From contig NZ_CP012373.2 of assembly GCF_001305575.3 (NCBI RefSeq), positions 1,240,001-1,304,000 of the forward strand: a stretch of 64,000 nt of DNA, read 5' to 3'. Of this stretch, positions 28,494 through 37,510 are shown in pieces. The translations under genes and the position numbers were made by a program. Source of the stretch: Beggiatoa leptomitoformis (lineage in GTDB: Bacteria; Pseudomonadota; Gammaproteobacteria; Beggiatoales; Beggiatoaceae). The number at the start of each line of letters is the position of its first letter. Within the stretch, counting starts at the first letter, position 1. The notes below the pieces were generated by a model. The model saw only the letters and a program-made list of their open reading frames with translations. It was not told the origin of the DNA and made no database searches.

Positions 28494-30468
28494 TTTTTTC
28501 ACCCCCGCCCCCATTTTTCCACGTATAGCAACACTTAACTGGTTATTAGTATCCTTAATCATGGTGATACTACCCCATGTTAGCCGTTTACCATTATGGA
28601 CTAGCCTATTTTTTATCCTCTTTCTATTATGGCGATTTTTAGGCACGGCTAAACAGTATGGGCTTCCTAGCCAACTGCTTAAAACGCTTTTTGCATGCCT
28701 TGTGGTCGTGGGCATTCTTTATACTTATCGCACGCTATTTGGACGAGATCCGGGGGTTGCCTTATTGGTTGCCTTGTGCAGCCTAAAAATGATTGAAATG
28801 CACAATCAACGGGATGCACTGCTTATCTGCTTTTTAGGTTACTTTCTGATTATTACCAACTTTCTCTATTCACAAACGATTCTAACGGCGTTATACATGT
28901 TTATTGTGATGTTGGTGATGACGGCAACACTCATCGGTTTAAGTGATTACAATGAACGGTTAACCCTTTGGAAACGATTACGTTTAGGTGGGCTTTTACT
29001 CTTCCAAGCTATCCCCTTAATGCTTGTGCTATTTATCTTCTTTCCACGTGTTGCAGGTCCTTTATGGGGAATACCAAAAGATGCTTTTAGTGGTGTCACG
29101 GGCTTAACAAACAATATGTTGCTGGGAAATATCAGTGAATTAACGGTTTCTGATGAAATTGCATTTCGGGCTAAATTTGAAAATGACAAGATTCCCAGTC
29201 ATCAAGAACGATATTGGCGCGGTCCCGTCTTTTCTTATACCGATGGGAAAGAATGGAAAAGTGATGTAGAAAAAAATATGATTGTACAAAATCGCCAACT
29301 TACCTTTTTAGATACCCCTTACACTTATACCGTCACACTAGAGCCACATAATCAACGCTGGGTATTTGCCCTAGACATGCCCACAAAAACCCCTGACAGT
29401 ACATTCAGCAATCAAAAATATGAAATAACAACGTTTTACCCTGTTCGCCAACGGATGCGTTATCAAGTAACTTCATATACACACTATCGCGCTGAATTAG
29501 CGGATGAACAGCTACTTAAACTCAATTTAACATTACCTGCCAATATGCACCCGCGCGCGAAGGCACTTGCAAAACAGTGGCAACAAGAAAACCCCGACCC
29601 ACTCGCTATTGCACAACGGGCGTTACAATACTTTAATCAAGAACCCTTTCATTACACCCTAACGCCTCTCACTATTAATAAAGACCCTGTTGATGAGTTT
29701 TTATTTGAGACCCGCGAAGGATTTTGCGAACATTATGCGGCGGCTTTTACCGTTTTAATGCGCGCAGCAGGCATACCCGCACGTATTGTGACAGGTTATC
29801 AAGGCGGAGAATTCAATTCGGTTGGTAATTACTTGGTTGTACGACAACGCGATGCACACGCATGGAGTGAAATTTGGATAGCAGGAACAGGCTGGGTACG
29901 AATAGAACCAACAGGTGCAGTCGCTCCAGAGCGTATTGAACGCGGTGCAACCGCAACGTTTGCAAGTAATTTTGATACTTTTGCAGGGTTCGAAATGGAT
30001 AATAATTCCCAGTTAGGAACATTCTGGCGACAACTGCAAGAAAATTGGGATGCACTCAATAATGACTGGAATCAATGGGTACTTGGTTATGATAACAGTC
30101 GACAAAAAGAGTTTTTTAGCAATGTAGGGATTAAAGATGCGACATGGCAAAACATGACTATTGCACTGGTCGTGTTAGTGGCAACGCTATTATTGGGTAT
30201 TAGTTTATGGCTACTCAAACGTGCGCAACGTTATCGTGACCCTGTACAACAATTATACTACCGTTTTTGTCAGCAACTTGCTCGTGCAGGTATTACACAT
30301 CACGCCAGTGAACCACCTTTAAAATTAAGCCAGCGTGCAACGACATTACGACCTGATTTAGCACAACCCATTCAAAAAATCATCACTCTCTACATTGCAG
30401 TACGTTATCGCAGTCAAATAGACCTATTACCCGCTTTACAAAAAGCCATTAGACAATTTCACTCTTAG
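28486..30468 (+). CDS. tgpA: TgpA-type membrane transglutaminase-like protein
   Basis: A 660-aa protein. The N-terminus has about six membrane helices (residues 1-190, DUF3488). A periplasmic transglutaminase-like domain follows (about 340-490) with the Cys site EGFCEHYAAAFTVLMR and the His site VRQRDAHAWSEIWI. The third catalytic position reads VRIEPTGAV, with Glu where relatives such as Pseudomonas TgpA have Asp. A single membrane helix near residue 560 precedes a cytoplasmic DUF4129-like tail. The ATG at 28486 overlaps the DUF58 stop by 8 nt; a TTG 15 nt earlier is possible. TgpA is essential in P. aeruginosa, but its substrate is not known to me. Confidence 0.92.
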   Translation: MINFFTPAPIFPRIATLNWLLVSLIMVILPHVSRLPLWTSLFFILFLLWRFLGTAKQYGLPSQLLKTLFACLVVVGILYTYRTLFGRDPGVALLVALCSLKMIEMHNQRDALLICFLGYFLIITNFLYSQTILTALYMFIVMLVMTATLIGLSDYNERLTLWKRLRLGGLLLFQAIPLMLVLFIFFPRVAGPLWGIPKDAFSGVTGLTNNMLLGNISELTVSDEIAFRAKFENDKIPSHQERYWRGPVFSYTDGKEWKSDVEKNMIVQNRQLTFLDTPYTYTVTLEPHNQRWVFALDMPTKTPDSTFSNQKYEITTFYPVRQRMRYQVTSYTHYRAELADEQLLKLNLTLPANMHPRAKALAKQWQQENPDPLAIAQRALQYFNQEPFHYTLTPLTINKDPVDEFLFETREGFCEHYAAAFTVLMRAAGIPARIVTGYQGGEFNSVGNYLVVRQRDAHAWSEIWIAGTGWVRIEPTGAVAPERIERGATATFASNFDTFAGFEMDNNSQLGTFWRQLQENWDALNNDWNQWVLGYDNSRQKEFFSNVGIKDATWQNMTIALVVLVATLLLGISLWLLKRAQRYRDPVQQLYYRFCQQLARAGITHHASEPPLKLSQRATTLRPDLAQPIQKIITLYIAVRYRSQIDLLPALQKAIRQFHS

Positions 30469-30509
30469 ATAATCTTATTTAATACAAGGAGTTATTGCTA
30501 AAAAATAAT

Positions 30510-30546
30510 ACGGATATCACCCGTTTCAAGTGGTGTTATCCGTTTT
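30510..30546. terminator. Hairpin terminator, copy of a dispersed hairpin family
   Basis: Arms ACGGATATCACC (30510-30521) and GGTGTTATCCGT (30532-30543) pair with one mismatch around a 10-nt loop, followed by TTTT. It lies 42 nt after the tgpA stop. The same arm sequence recurs at 51229 and, more diverged, at 52264 and 60786. Confidence 0.75.
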
Positions 30547-30547
30547 A

Positions 30548-30578
30548 GAAATTGTCTGAATCAGAATTTTTAGGATTA
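30548..30578 (+). repeat. Dispersed intergenic repeat, best copy
   Basis: Contains GAAATTGTCTGAATCAGAAT followed by TTTTAGGATTA. Related copies are at 56598-56628, 44103-44134 (minus), 10126-10157 (minus) and 26181 (partial). Confidence 0.6.
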
Positions 30579-30677
30579 GCCGAAGGTTTAGAATTTAAAG
30601 GCGGGAGAAAACAATATTTTTATGTCTGGTTATTAGCGAATTCTGATGTTGACAGTCTTCATGTTCCCTATCTTGTC

Positions 30678-31712
30678 CTACCCTAATTTTAACCGCTTTG
30701 CAATTTTGCTAAATAAACTGTTTTTTTCCGTAACCACTTTTGGCGCGACGACAGCGGCAGCTTTTGTGGGATTAATTAATAATAATCCTGTTGCAAAACA
30801 AGCATTATAAAAGCCTGCAACAACATCCCATTCTATTTGAAAACGCTGTGCAATTTCTTGTAGGGTTAATGTTTGCCCTGTCATAATGGTTGTTAATTTC
30901 ATGTGGATGGGCTGAAAGTCTAAACGAGACAAATTAGGCCATGCTTTTAAACGGACAGGAACATCACTTTTATGTGTAGCAATTAATTGTCCTTTTGAAC
31001 CATAAACAGCCGCACTCCATAAGACACTAGCAAAGGGAATAATCAACTGTCCTTTTGCTAAAATATCAACATCAGTGTCAGATAACCTTGTGCTACTGAT
31101 GACAGGGGCTTCTCCATGTGTCATTTTGCGCAAGGTTTCACGCGAGGCAGACGTTGCAACAATGCCTTTCTCTGGGTCAACAAATAAAGGCGAATGGGGC
31201 GGACAAAAAATTTGCATACATTGTTTTTCTGTTTGCGCTTTTAATAAAACAAAAAACAAGTTGTTGTCTAACTCAGCCAGTTTAACAGGCGGAGGAATAA
31301 CGAAGGGTTTGATTTTTTTATCAGCATCATCAGCCTCAGCCGTTGATGTGGGTGCTTGACGAGCAGGTACTTTAGTTGAATTTTGCAACTCGTTATGTAA
31401 ATCAAAAATGACATCACGCAAGGTTTGCACGCGCACAGGTTTTCTTAAAACGGGATAGCGATGTTCATTCAATGCATTGTTCGATAAAATCAACATGCCA
31501 CGTCCGCTGCGTCCATTAAATTGATTATAAAACGTTTGCCCATCGGGATTATCCACATCAACAATCACAATATGACCGCTTACATCTTCTTTATTTAAAA
31601 TATTGGCGTGGAGGTCATTATGTTTTGCTAATAGACCCGTCGCTACCTTGAGCACAGCCTGATCGGTTGCTCCCAAATCAACATAAGAAATTGTCAAATT
31701 GGCTTCAGGCAT
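30678..31712 (-). CDS. Unrecognised protein with pseudoreceiver-like N-terminus
   Basis: The ATG at 31712 is chosen because AGGA lies 7 nt upstream; two earlier ATGs (31748, 31730) lack a site. The 344-aa protein opens with a domain of about 115 residues that has the strand-helix rhythm of a receiver domain (HIVIVDVDNPDGQTFYNQF, then VLRKPVRVQTLRDVI with a Lys-Pro). The acidic pocket and phosphorylatable Asp are not convincing. A linker rich in Ala and Asp follows, then a C-terminal domain I cannot name (WSAAVYGSKGQLIATHKSDV, LTLQEIAQRFQIEWDVVAGF). The end looks like a small helical DNA-binding or FrzS-like module. It lies 90 nt upstream of lolA on the same strand facing away, with weak evidence for cotranscription. 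Confidence 0.7.
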   Translation of the reverse strand: MPEANLTISYVDLGATDQAVLKVATGLLAKHNDLHANILNKEDVSGHIVIVDVDNPDGQTFYNQFNGRSGRGMLILSNNALNEHRYPVLRKPVRVQTLRDVIFDLHNELQNSTKVPARQAPTSTAEADDADKKIKPFVIPPPVKLAELDNNLFFVLLKAQTEKQCMQIFCPPHSPLFVDPEKGIVATSASRETLRKMTHGEAPVISSTRLSDTDVDILAKGQLIIPFASVLWSAAVYGSKGQLIATHKSDVPVRLKAWPNLSRLDFQPIHMKLTTIMTGQTLTLQEIAQRFQIEWDVVAGFYNACFATGLLLINPTKAAAVVAPKVVTEKNSLFSKIAKRLKLG

Positions 31713-31802
31713 TATCGTTTCCTGTGTCATTGGTTTTGTTAGCGGCATTATTTGGTTGTGCGATATTGGCGAGCATTGCGATCCCAGTTAGACCTGTAGG
31801 AT

Positions 31803-32414
31803 TTACATATCTTTAATAATATCAGTCCCTGCGGGTGGCGTGAAAATAAATAAATCTTCATCAACAGTCAGGTTTTTTTGCATTTTACTAAAGCTAATTA
31901 GGCTTTTTTGTCCTAAATTATCCTGTAATTCCAATTTCTGTAACGTGTCATTTTCGAGGGTTAGTATCAATTTTTCAAACTGTGGTTGTTCCCCTTTTGG
32001 GCGGATTTCTAACACAATGATACCACTTGTTGCAGATAACCGTTTTACAGTGAAATTTTCATTTACATTGGTTTCGCTGGTCAACAACAGCGCAGGGGTT
32101 TGACCTAAGGCTTTATCTAAGGCTTTAACCGTGACTTGCTCTAAATCAGCATCATGAATCCAAACACGTTCCCCATCAGCAATAATAAGTTGTTCATAAG
32201 GGGATTTATAAAACCAGCGAAATTTACCAGGGCGTTTAATATACATTTCACCGCTGGAACTTTGTAATAATTCACCATTTTCAGCATAAAGGACTTGGGT
32301 AAATTCTGCGTGTAATGTCTTAAAGTTATTTAAAAATGCGTCTAGTGCGTCGTCTGCTTTTAAGGATTGGGAAAGTAATAATAAAATTACAAACCAATAA
32401 TAATTCGTTCTCAT
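31803..32414 (-). CDS. lolA: Outer-membrane lipoprotein chaperone LolA
   Basis: A 203-aa protein with a signal peptide (YYWFVILLLLSQSLKA). The LolA pattern is clear: LHAEFTQVLYAENGELLQSS, GEMYIKRPGKFRWFYKSPYE and IADGERVWIHDADLEQVTVK. It carries lipoproteins across the periplasm from LolCDE to LolB. In many gammaproteobacteria it follows ftsK; here no ftsK adjoins. The 400-nt gap to glcE is divergent. Confidence 0.96.
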   Translation of the reverse strand: MRTNYYWFVILLLLSQSLKADDALDAFLNNFKTLHAEFTQVLYAENGELLQSSSGEMYIKRPGKFRWFYKSPYEQLIIADGERVWIHDADLEQVTVKALDKALGQTPALLLTSETNVNENFTVKRLSATSGIIVLEIRPKGEQPQFEKLILTLENDTLQKLELQDNLGQKSLISFSKMQKNLTVDEDLFIFTPPAGTDIIKDM

Positions 32415-32813
32415 GTGTTGAATGCGACCTGTTAAAACGATAAGGGGTTGAAACTATACACTGCTTTGATAGACAAAAGCACAATTTTTATAAGGACACT
32501 AAAGTAAACTATATAATTTAACTATTGTATTTCGTCTATGCAATATCCACACCATAGAAAACTGGGGGATATGAAATTAATAATTTATAATCAATTAAAT
32601 AGGAATATAACACTTTTTACAACCTGAAAATAATCATCTGAACAAGCAGATTAAACTGTACAGCTTAACGCAAAACTTAAACCGAATTTACACTAAACAT
32701 AATGGGAACGAATAAATTCATATTCCACAAAATAGCCAACCTATATTCAGGTTTGTTATGTTATGCCCTCATCACTTGTGACATTTTCCCCCCATTGACT
32801 CGCAGAGCAACGC
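32415..32813. other. Intergenic region between divergent lolA and glcE
   Basis: About 400 AT-rich bases. I see no gene, hairpin or repeat that I can support. Promoters for both flanking genes must lie here. Confidence 0.5.
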
Positions 32814-33866
32814 ATGACTGATATCACTCATTCTCTACAAACAAGCGTACAAACAGCTTATGCACAACACACACCACTACAAATTGTTGGCGGTCAGAGT
32901 AAAACTTTTTATGGACGCGCCAGCACAGGACAAGTGCTAAATACAGCAGCACATCAAGGTATTATTGATTATGAACCCACCGAATTGGTGATTACTGCAC
33001 GGGCAGGAACGCCCCTCGCAACCATTCAACAAATATTGGCAGAACGTGGACAATGGCTTGCTTTTGAACCCCCTGCTTTTGGTGAGAGTGCGACCTTTGG
33101 TGGAACAATTGCCTGTGGATTATCAGGTGCAGCACGCCCTTATCACGGCGCGATGCGTGATTTTGTTTTGGGCGTGAAATGCCTAAACGGTCAAGGTGAT
33201 ATTTTACAATTTGGCGGACAGGTTATGAAAAATGTCGCGGGCTATGACGTATCCCGCTTAATGGTGGGCGCACTCGGTACGCTGGGTGTATTACTAGAAA
33301 TATCCTGTAAAGTCATGCCTATTTTACCCGAACAAACCACACGTATTTTATCCTGCTCCCTTACTGAAGCCCTTGAACACATGACATTCTGGGGAAATCA
33401 AACAATTCCGCTCACCGCCAGTTGTTATATTGATGGTAAACTCTATTTGCGCTTAAATGGGGTGAGTATTCAGTCAGCAAAACAAAAAATCGGCGGAGAA
33501 ACGCTGGCTGACGCAGACACATTCTGGGCAGACTTACGCGAGCAACGTTTAGCTTTTTTCCAAACCACCAGCCCACTGTGGCGGCTTTCCGTTCCCCCCA
33601 CAACGCCACCACTATCTTTAGCGGGAGAAAGTCTTATCGAATGGGGAGGAGGATTGCGCTGGCTTAAAAGCAATGCGACCGCAAAAGAAATACGAGCAAG
33701 TGTTGCGGCTGTCGGTGGACACGCGACCCTATTTAAAGGTGGCGACCGTCACAGTGCTATCTTTCATCCCTTACCGACCCCACTAGATGCGTTACATCAA
33801 CGACTAAAGCAACAGTTTGACCCAAAAGGCATTTTAAATCCTCAGCGGATGGCACAAGCGTGGTAA
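32814..33866 (+). CDS. glcE: Glycolate oxidase FAD-binding subunit GlcE
   Basis: A 350-aa protein of FAD-binding type 4. TPLQIVGGQSKTFYGR opens the FAD site, and FGESATFGGTIACGLSGAAR and GQVMKNVAGYDVSRLMVGAL are typical of GlcE. The ending FDPKGILNPQRMA is the usual C-terminus of the family. With GlcD and GlcF it oxidises glycolate to glyoxylate, a photorespiratory-type salvage step in autotrophs. GlcF follows after 47 nt; GlcD is not in the window. Confidence 0.95.
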   Translation: MTDITHSLQTSVQTAYAQHTPLQIVGGQSKTFYGRASTGQVLNTAAHQGIIDYEPTELVITARAGTPLATIQQILAERGQWLAFEPPAFGESATFGGTIACGLSGAARPYHGAMRDFVLGVKCLNGQGDILQFGGQVMKNVAGYDVSRLMVGALGTLGVLLEISCKVMPILPEQTTRILSCSLTEALEHMTFWGNQTIPLTASCYIDGKLYLRLNGVSIQSAKQKIGGETLADADTFWADLREQRLAFFQTTSPLWRLSVPPTTPPLSLAGESLIEWGGGLRWLKSNATAKEIRASVAAVGGHATLFKGGDRHSAIFHPLPTPLDALHQRLKQQFDPKGILNPQRMAQAW

Positions 33867-33913
33867 CTATCGCGTTTTTTCTTTTATCTGTTTCTCGTTG
33901 TTATTTCTAAATT

Positions 33914-35140
33914 ATGCAAACCAATTTAACTCCATCTGTTCAACAAACCCCCCAAGGACAAGAAGCCGACGCAATTTTACGGACTTGTGTCCATTGTGGT
34001 TTTTGTACTGCCACCTGTCCAACCTATCAATTACTGGGTAATGAATTAGACAGTCCACGCGGACGCATTTATCTGATTAAAGCCTTTTTAGAAGGCAACC
34101 CCGTGACTGAAGAAACTCAACACCATTTAGACTTATGTCTAACCTGTCGCGCCTGTGAAGCTGCTTGTCCATCAGGGGTTAAATATGGCCGTTTAATCGA
34201 TATTGGTCGTGATTTATTAGAACAAGCGGTTGCTCGTCCCCTTTCCGAACGTTTAAAACGCTGGGGAATTCGTCAAGTCTTACCCAATTCCATTTTATTC
34301 AATCCCCTACTGCAAATTGGGCAAACCCTGCGTCCTTTGTTGCCACAATCACTAAAAAACCATATTCCGCCAAAAATAGCATTTACGCCTTACACGCCAA
34401 CAGCACACGCTCGCATCATGCTGGTTTTGGATGGATGCGTACAACCAGCACTCGCCCCAAAAACGAATGCAGATGCAATGAAAGTCTTAGATAAATTGGG
34501 CATACGGTTAATTAGCGCACCTCAAGCAGGCTGTTGTGGTGCGGTGGATTATCACCTTGCTGCCCATGAAGAAGGTTTAACACGGATGCGCCAAAATATT
34601 GATGCGTGGTGGACATTTGTTGAACAGGGAGCAGAAGCCATCGTAATGACGGCAAGCGGTTGTGGCAACATGGTAAAAGAATACGGTTATTATCTTAAAG
34701 ATGACCCACAATACGCGAGCAAAGCTGCGCGTATTTCTGCAATTTGTCGGGATTTAACCGAAGTGATATTGCAAGAAGGTTTGGATAAATTAAAACCCGC
34801 ACCTGATTTACCACCTAGCCCCGAAATGGTTGCTGTGCATGTTCCGTGTTCTTTGCAACATGCCCAACGGCAACCGTTCATACTACCAAATCTGCTGAAA
34901 AAACTCGGGTTTAAACTAACCATTGTGCCTGATGGGCATTTATGTTGTGGTTCAGCAGGCACGTATTCTTTATTTAACAAAGCCGTTGCTAATCAATTGT
35001 TAGATAATAAAATTAATGCGTTACAGTCTGGACAACCCAGTGTTATCGTCACGGCAAATATTGGTTGTCAGGCACATTTACAAAGTAAAAGCCAAGTACC
35101 TGTAAAGCATTGGATTGAATTAGTTGCAGAAAGATTGTAG
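33914..35140 (+). CDS. glcF: Glycolate oxidase iron-sulfur subunit GlcF
   Basis: A 408-aa protein with two [4Fe-4S] ferredoxin motifs (CVHCGFCTATCP and CLTCRACEAACP). Two CCG domains follow (AGCCGAVDYHLAAHEEG and HLCCGSAGTYSLF), giving the same order as E. coli GlcF (407 aa). It passes electrons from the GlcDE flavins towards the membrane. It is the last gene of the glcEF pair; a stem-loop at 35154-35188 stands 14 nt after the stop. Confidence 0.97.
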   Translation: MQTNLTPSVQQTPQGQEADAILRTCVHCGFCTATCPTYQLLGNELDSPRGRIYLIKAFLEGNPVTEETQHHLDLCLTCRACEAACPSGVKYGRLIDIGRDLLEQAVARPLSERLKRWGIRQVLPNSILFNPLLQIGQTLRPLLPQSLKNHIPPKIAFTPYTPTAHARIMLVLDGCVQPALAPKTNADAMKVLDKLGIRLISAPQAGCCGAVDYHLAAHEEGLTRMRQNIDAWWTFVEQGAEAIVMTASGCGNMVKEYGYYLKDDPQYASKAARISAICRDLTEVILQEGLDKLKPAPDLPPSPEMVAVHVPCSLQHAQRQPFILPNLLKKLGFKLTIVPDGHLCCGSAGTYSLFNKAVANQLLDNKINALQSGQPSVIVTANIGCQAHLQSKSQVPVKHWIELVAERL

Positions 35141-35153
35141 TTGTTAAAATCAA

Positions 35154-35188
35154 GATTAGCAGGATTAGTTGTATTAATCCTGTTAATC
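35154..35188. terminator. Stem-loop after glcF
   Basis: Arms GATTAGCAGGATTA (35154-35167) and TAATCCTGTTAATC (35175-35188) pair over 14 bp with one G-T wobble around a 7-nt loop. A poor T run follows, so it may act as an RNA 3' end stabiliser rather than a classic terminator. Its GGATTA-containing arms recall the dispersed repeat family. Confidence 0.6.
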
Positions 35189-35393
35189 TATTTAATTCAA
35201 TTAGTTACAAAAAATATTGTTTTTACATTGCGTTAAATAATTAATTTCCTGTTGGGGTGATGGTGTTTATGGCGGCGGATTGCGCTGATTTGGAACATGT
35301 TAATTCGCCAATTTTAAAAAATTACTTTTTCCAGCATAGACTTGGCATTATGCTAAAATTGAGTCGAACTAGGAAATAAATGGCAGAATAGCA

Positions 35394-35601
35394 ATGAATA
35401 CACTTTTGAATATAGATGAGCAACTGATGCAACAGGCTTTGCAATTGACAGGTTTGCATAATCCACAATTTAGTCGTTGAAATGGCTTTGAAAGAGCTGG
35501 TAATACGGAGAAAAACGGATAAATTAAGTCAAGCCTTTGGGCAATACTGTTGGGATGGTGATTTAGAAGTAATGCGGAATGATAGTAATGCTGCTGGTTG
35601 A
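35394..35601 (+). pseudogene. vapB: vapB antitoxin pseudogene (frameshifted)
   Basis: The ATG at 35394 reads MNTLLNIDEQLMQQALQLTG and stops at 35478-35480. The next frame continues from about 35476 with VEMALKELVIRRKTDKLSQA and on to RND near 35586. Together these are one VapB antitoxin of common proteobacterial type split by a single frameshift in the helix-turn region. Its reading frame overlaps the start of the vapC fragment, the normal vapBC arrangement. Confidence 0.8.
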
Positions 35602-35737
35602 TAGCTCAGTGTGGATAGATTTTTTCAACGGTAAGACTACTGTGCAAACTTTGTATTTACGCGATGAGGCGGAACGCGACCAAATTTTATTGGGTGATTT
35701 GATAAAGTATCTTCCCTTGAAAGTTAAGTATTCCTGA
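35588..35737 (+). pseudogene. vapC: vapC toxin fragment (PIN domain, truncated)
   Basis: MLLVDSSVWIDFFNGKTTVQ opens a PIN-domain toxin with its first catalytic Asp. The normal continuation after ILLGDLI is lost, and the frame stops after 49 codons instead of about 130. The other acidic residues are absent, so no nuclease is made. An IS5-type element begins 76 nt downstream, which could be linked to the loss. Confidence 0.8.
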
Positions 35738-35883
35738 TTAACAGATGTTTGAACCACAATTAACCTAATTTACGCAATTCACATAATTTTTAATGTGTTA
35801 ATTATGATAATTAGAGCGTGTCATCAAATAGTAAAAAGTGTTATATTATAGGTATATACCCAGATATCGCCAAGGATAAAACA

Positions 35884-36177
35884 ATGAGTCGTCGCTATGC
35901 CTTAACCGATGAACAATGGTCAAAACTAGAACCGCTACTCCCTGGGCGTAAAGGACATGTCGGGATGACGGCTAAAGATAACCGCTTGTTTATTGATGCT
36001 GTTCTATTCCGTTATCGCAGTGGCATTCCTTGGCGCGACCTTCCCGAACGCTTTGGTGATTTCCGTGTTGTCCATACCCGCTTCAGTCGTTGGTCTCAGA
36101 AAGGTGTCTGGGAACGTGTTTTCAAGATACTAAGTGCCGATGCTGATAACGAATATGCCATGATAGACAGCACTATA
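35884..36177 (+). pseudogene. IS5-type transposase, N-terminal part
   Basis: ATG 35884 (AAGGAT 6 nt upstream) opens MSRRYALTDEQWSKLEPLLP, the DUF4096 N-terminus. The frame continues through FRYRSGIPWRDLPERFGDF to MIDSTI, which carries the first catalytic Asp. The frame is then cut by the IS630-type insertion. Removing that insertion joins it exactly to VRAHQHSSGGG at 37056. Confidence 0.88.
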
Positions 36178-36199
36178 TAGCAACAGTACTATAAAAAGA

Positions 36200-36670
36200 T
36201 TAAATGGAATTCAGTAAAAAGAGCTCATCAATAGAACAATGTTGTTGTTTACGGAGAGTCTTAGCCTGAGCCCATTTATGCTCAATAGGATTTAAATCAG
36301 GCGAATAAGGCGGTAAATATTCCAAGAGATGCCCAGCGTCTAAAATAGCCTGCTGAATGTCGCTACGTTTATGAAAAGTGGCGTTATCCATCACAATGAC
36401 AGAATTCTGAGGGAGTTTAGGAAGTAAGTCTTGGGTTATCCAAGCGAAAAAGACATCGGAATTAATCGCGCCAGAAACTAAAGAGACCGTTAATAAACAA
36501 AAATTGAGCAAAGCCCCGATGACATTAGTACGTCCTTTTGCATTCCAGTCTTGCGCGCCAAAGCAACGTTTGCCGATAGGTGCATAACCAAAACGGCGTG
36601 GCATATCATGAGCAAAACCACTTTCATCGATGAAAACAATTTGCCTATCGGATTGTTTATAACGGTTCAT
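36200..36670 (-). CDS. IS630-type transposase, DDE part (orfB)
   Basis: A 156-aa frame with the whole catalytic triad: QIVFIDESGF (D), SVIVMDNATFHKRSD (D) and YSPDLNPIEHKWAQ (E). It overlaps the upstream helix-turn-helix frame by 14 nt in another frame. The full transposase is probably made by frameshifting or slippage at an A8 tract in orfA (see that entry), or else the copy is dead. Confidence 0.85.
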   Translation of the reverse strand: MNRYKQSDRQIVFIDESGFAHDMPRRFGYAPIGKRCFGAQDWNAKGRTNVIGALLNFCLLTVSLVSGAINSDVFFAWITQDLLPKLPQNSVIVMDNATFHKRSDIQQAILDAGHLLEYLPPYSPDLNPIEHKWAQAKTLRKQQHCSIDELFLLNSI

Positions 36671-37022
36671 TTTGTTTTGAAAGACTTGCCGTGCTTCGGG
36701 GTTGGCTTTGGGATGTTTGAGTGTTTTTTTTACGGCTAATCCCTAGACGTTTTAACGCATGGCGAATCCCGCCTTCCGTAATCCCAAAACGGGCCGCGCG
36801 TTCATAATGGTAAGCATCGGGATATAACGCCACATCTTGTTTTAGGGCCTCCATGTCTATTTTAGTTGGTCTGTTACGTGTCCCTTTGGCTTCCAATACT
36901 TTGCTCCACCTGACGACGCTTGCGATGGCTATTTGAAAGCGTTTCGCTACCGCTGCTAGGGTGAGATTTTCTTCTTGTTTCACTTTTAATACTTTTCTAC
37001 GGAAATCTATTGAATAGGTCAT
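36657..37022 (-). CDS. IS630-type transposase, helix-turn-helix part (orfA)
   Basis: A 121-aa frame beginning MTYSIDFRRKVLKVKQEENL with two helix-turn-helix units (LTLAAVAKRFQIAIASVVRW and RFGITEGGIRHALKRLGISR). After RKK the frame reads NTQTSQSQPR, which is the shifted form of TLKHPKANPEA. The shift lies in a run of eight A (complement of 36724-36731). The relative at 61185 has seven A and stays in frame. Confidence 0.85.
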   Translation of the reverse strand: MTYSIDFRRKVLKVKQEENLTLAAVAKRFQIAIASVVRWSKVLEAKGTRNRPTKIDMEALKQDVALYPDAYHYERAARFGITEGGIRHALKRLGISRKKNTQTSQSQPRSTASLSKQNEPL

Positions 37023-37055
37023 TTCTTATCCTCTTTTTAAAATACGGTTACTATA

Positions 37056-37510
37056 GTTAGAGCGCATCAACATAGTAGTGGTGGTGGCGCGGATGAAGCC
37101 ATTGGACGTAGCGCAGGGGGTTTAAGTACCAAGATTAACTCCGTTGTTGACGCACTGGGCAATCCGACCCTTTTTTTTTGACTGCGGGACAGGCAAGCGA
37201 CCTTGAAGGGGCTGATGCTCTTATTCCTCAGATAAAGGCAAACGCTTTATTGGCTGATAAGGCTTATGATGCTGATGAACGGGTTAGAGATGTTTTAAAA
37301 CAGAAAAGCATAGAACCTGTGATTCCGTTCAGGAAAAATCGTTTAAATCCACCTGATTATGATAAAGCTCTTTATAAGGCACGTTATTTAATCGAGCATT
37401 TCTTTGGTAAATTAAAGCAATATCGTGCAATAGCTACACGATATGATAAACGCGCTAGGAATTTCTTAAGTGGGGTTTATTTGGCTTCTACCTTGATTCT
37501 TTTAGCTTGA
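37056..37510 (+). pseudogene. IS5-type transposase, C-terminal part
   Basis: Continues the interrupted transposase with VRAHQHSSGGGADEAIGRSA. It hits TGA after a run of nine T (37171-37179). The other frame, opening at 37178, reads LTAGQASDLEGADALIPQIK, LLADKAYDADERV (second catalytic Asp) and YLIEHFFGKLKQYRAIAT (Glu). A one-base change in the T run, or programmed slippage as known for IS427-type elements, would join the two frames. Confidence 0.85.

Larger units (their letters stand above)
36178..37053 (-). mobile_element. IS630-family element inserted in the IS5-type transposase
   Basis: 876 bp. The imperfect terminal repeats read TAGCAACAGTACTATAAAAA on the left and, as complement, TAGTAACCGTATTTTAAAAA on the right. 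The target TA is duplicated (36176-36177 and 37054-37055), the signature of IS630/Tc1 transposition. A degraded relative with the same left end is at 60878. Confidence 0.88.

Noticed and set aside
36200-37022. The IS630 frames as a single intact host gene
   Set aside because: Terminal inverted repeats, TA duplication and the split host frame show it is a mobile element.
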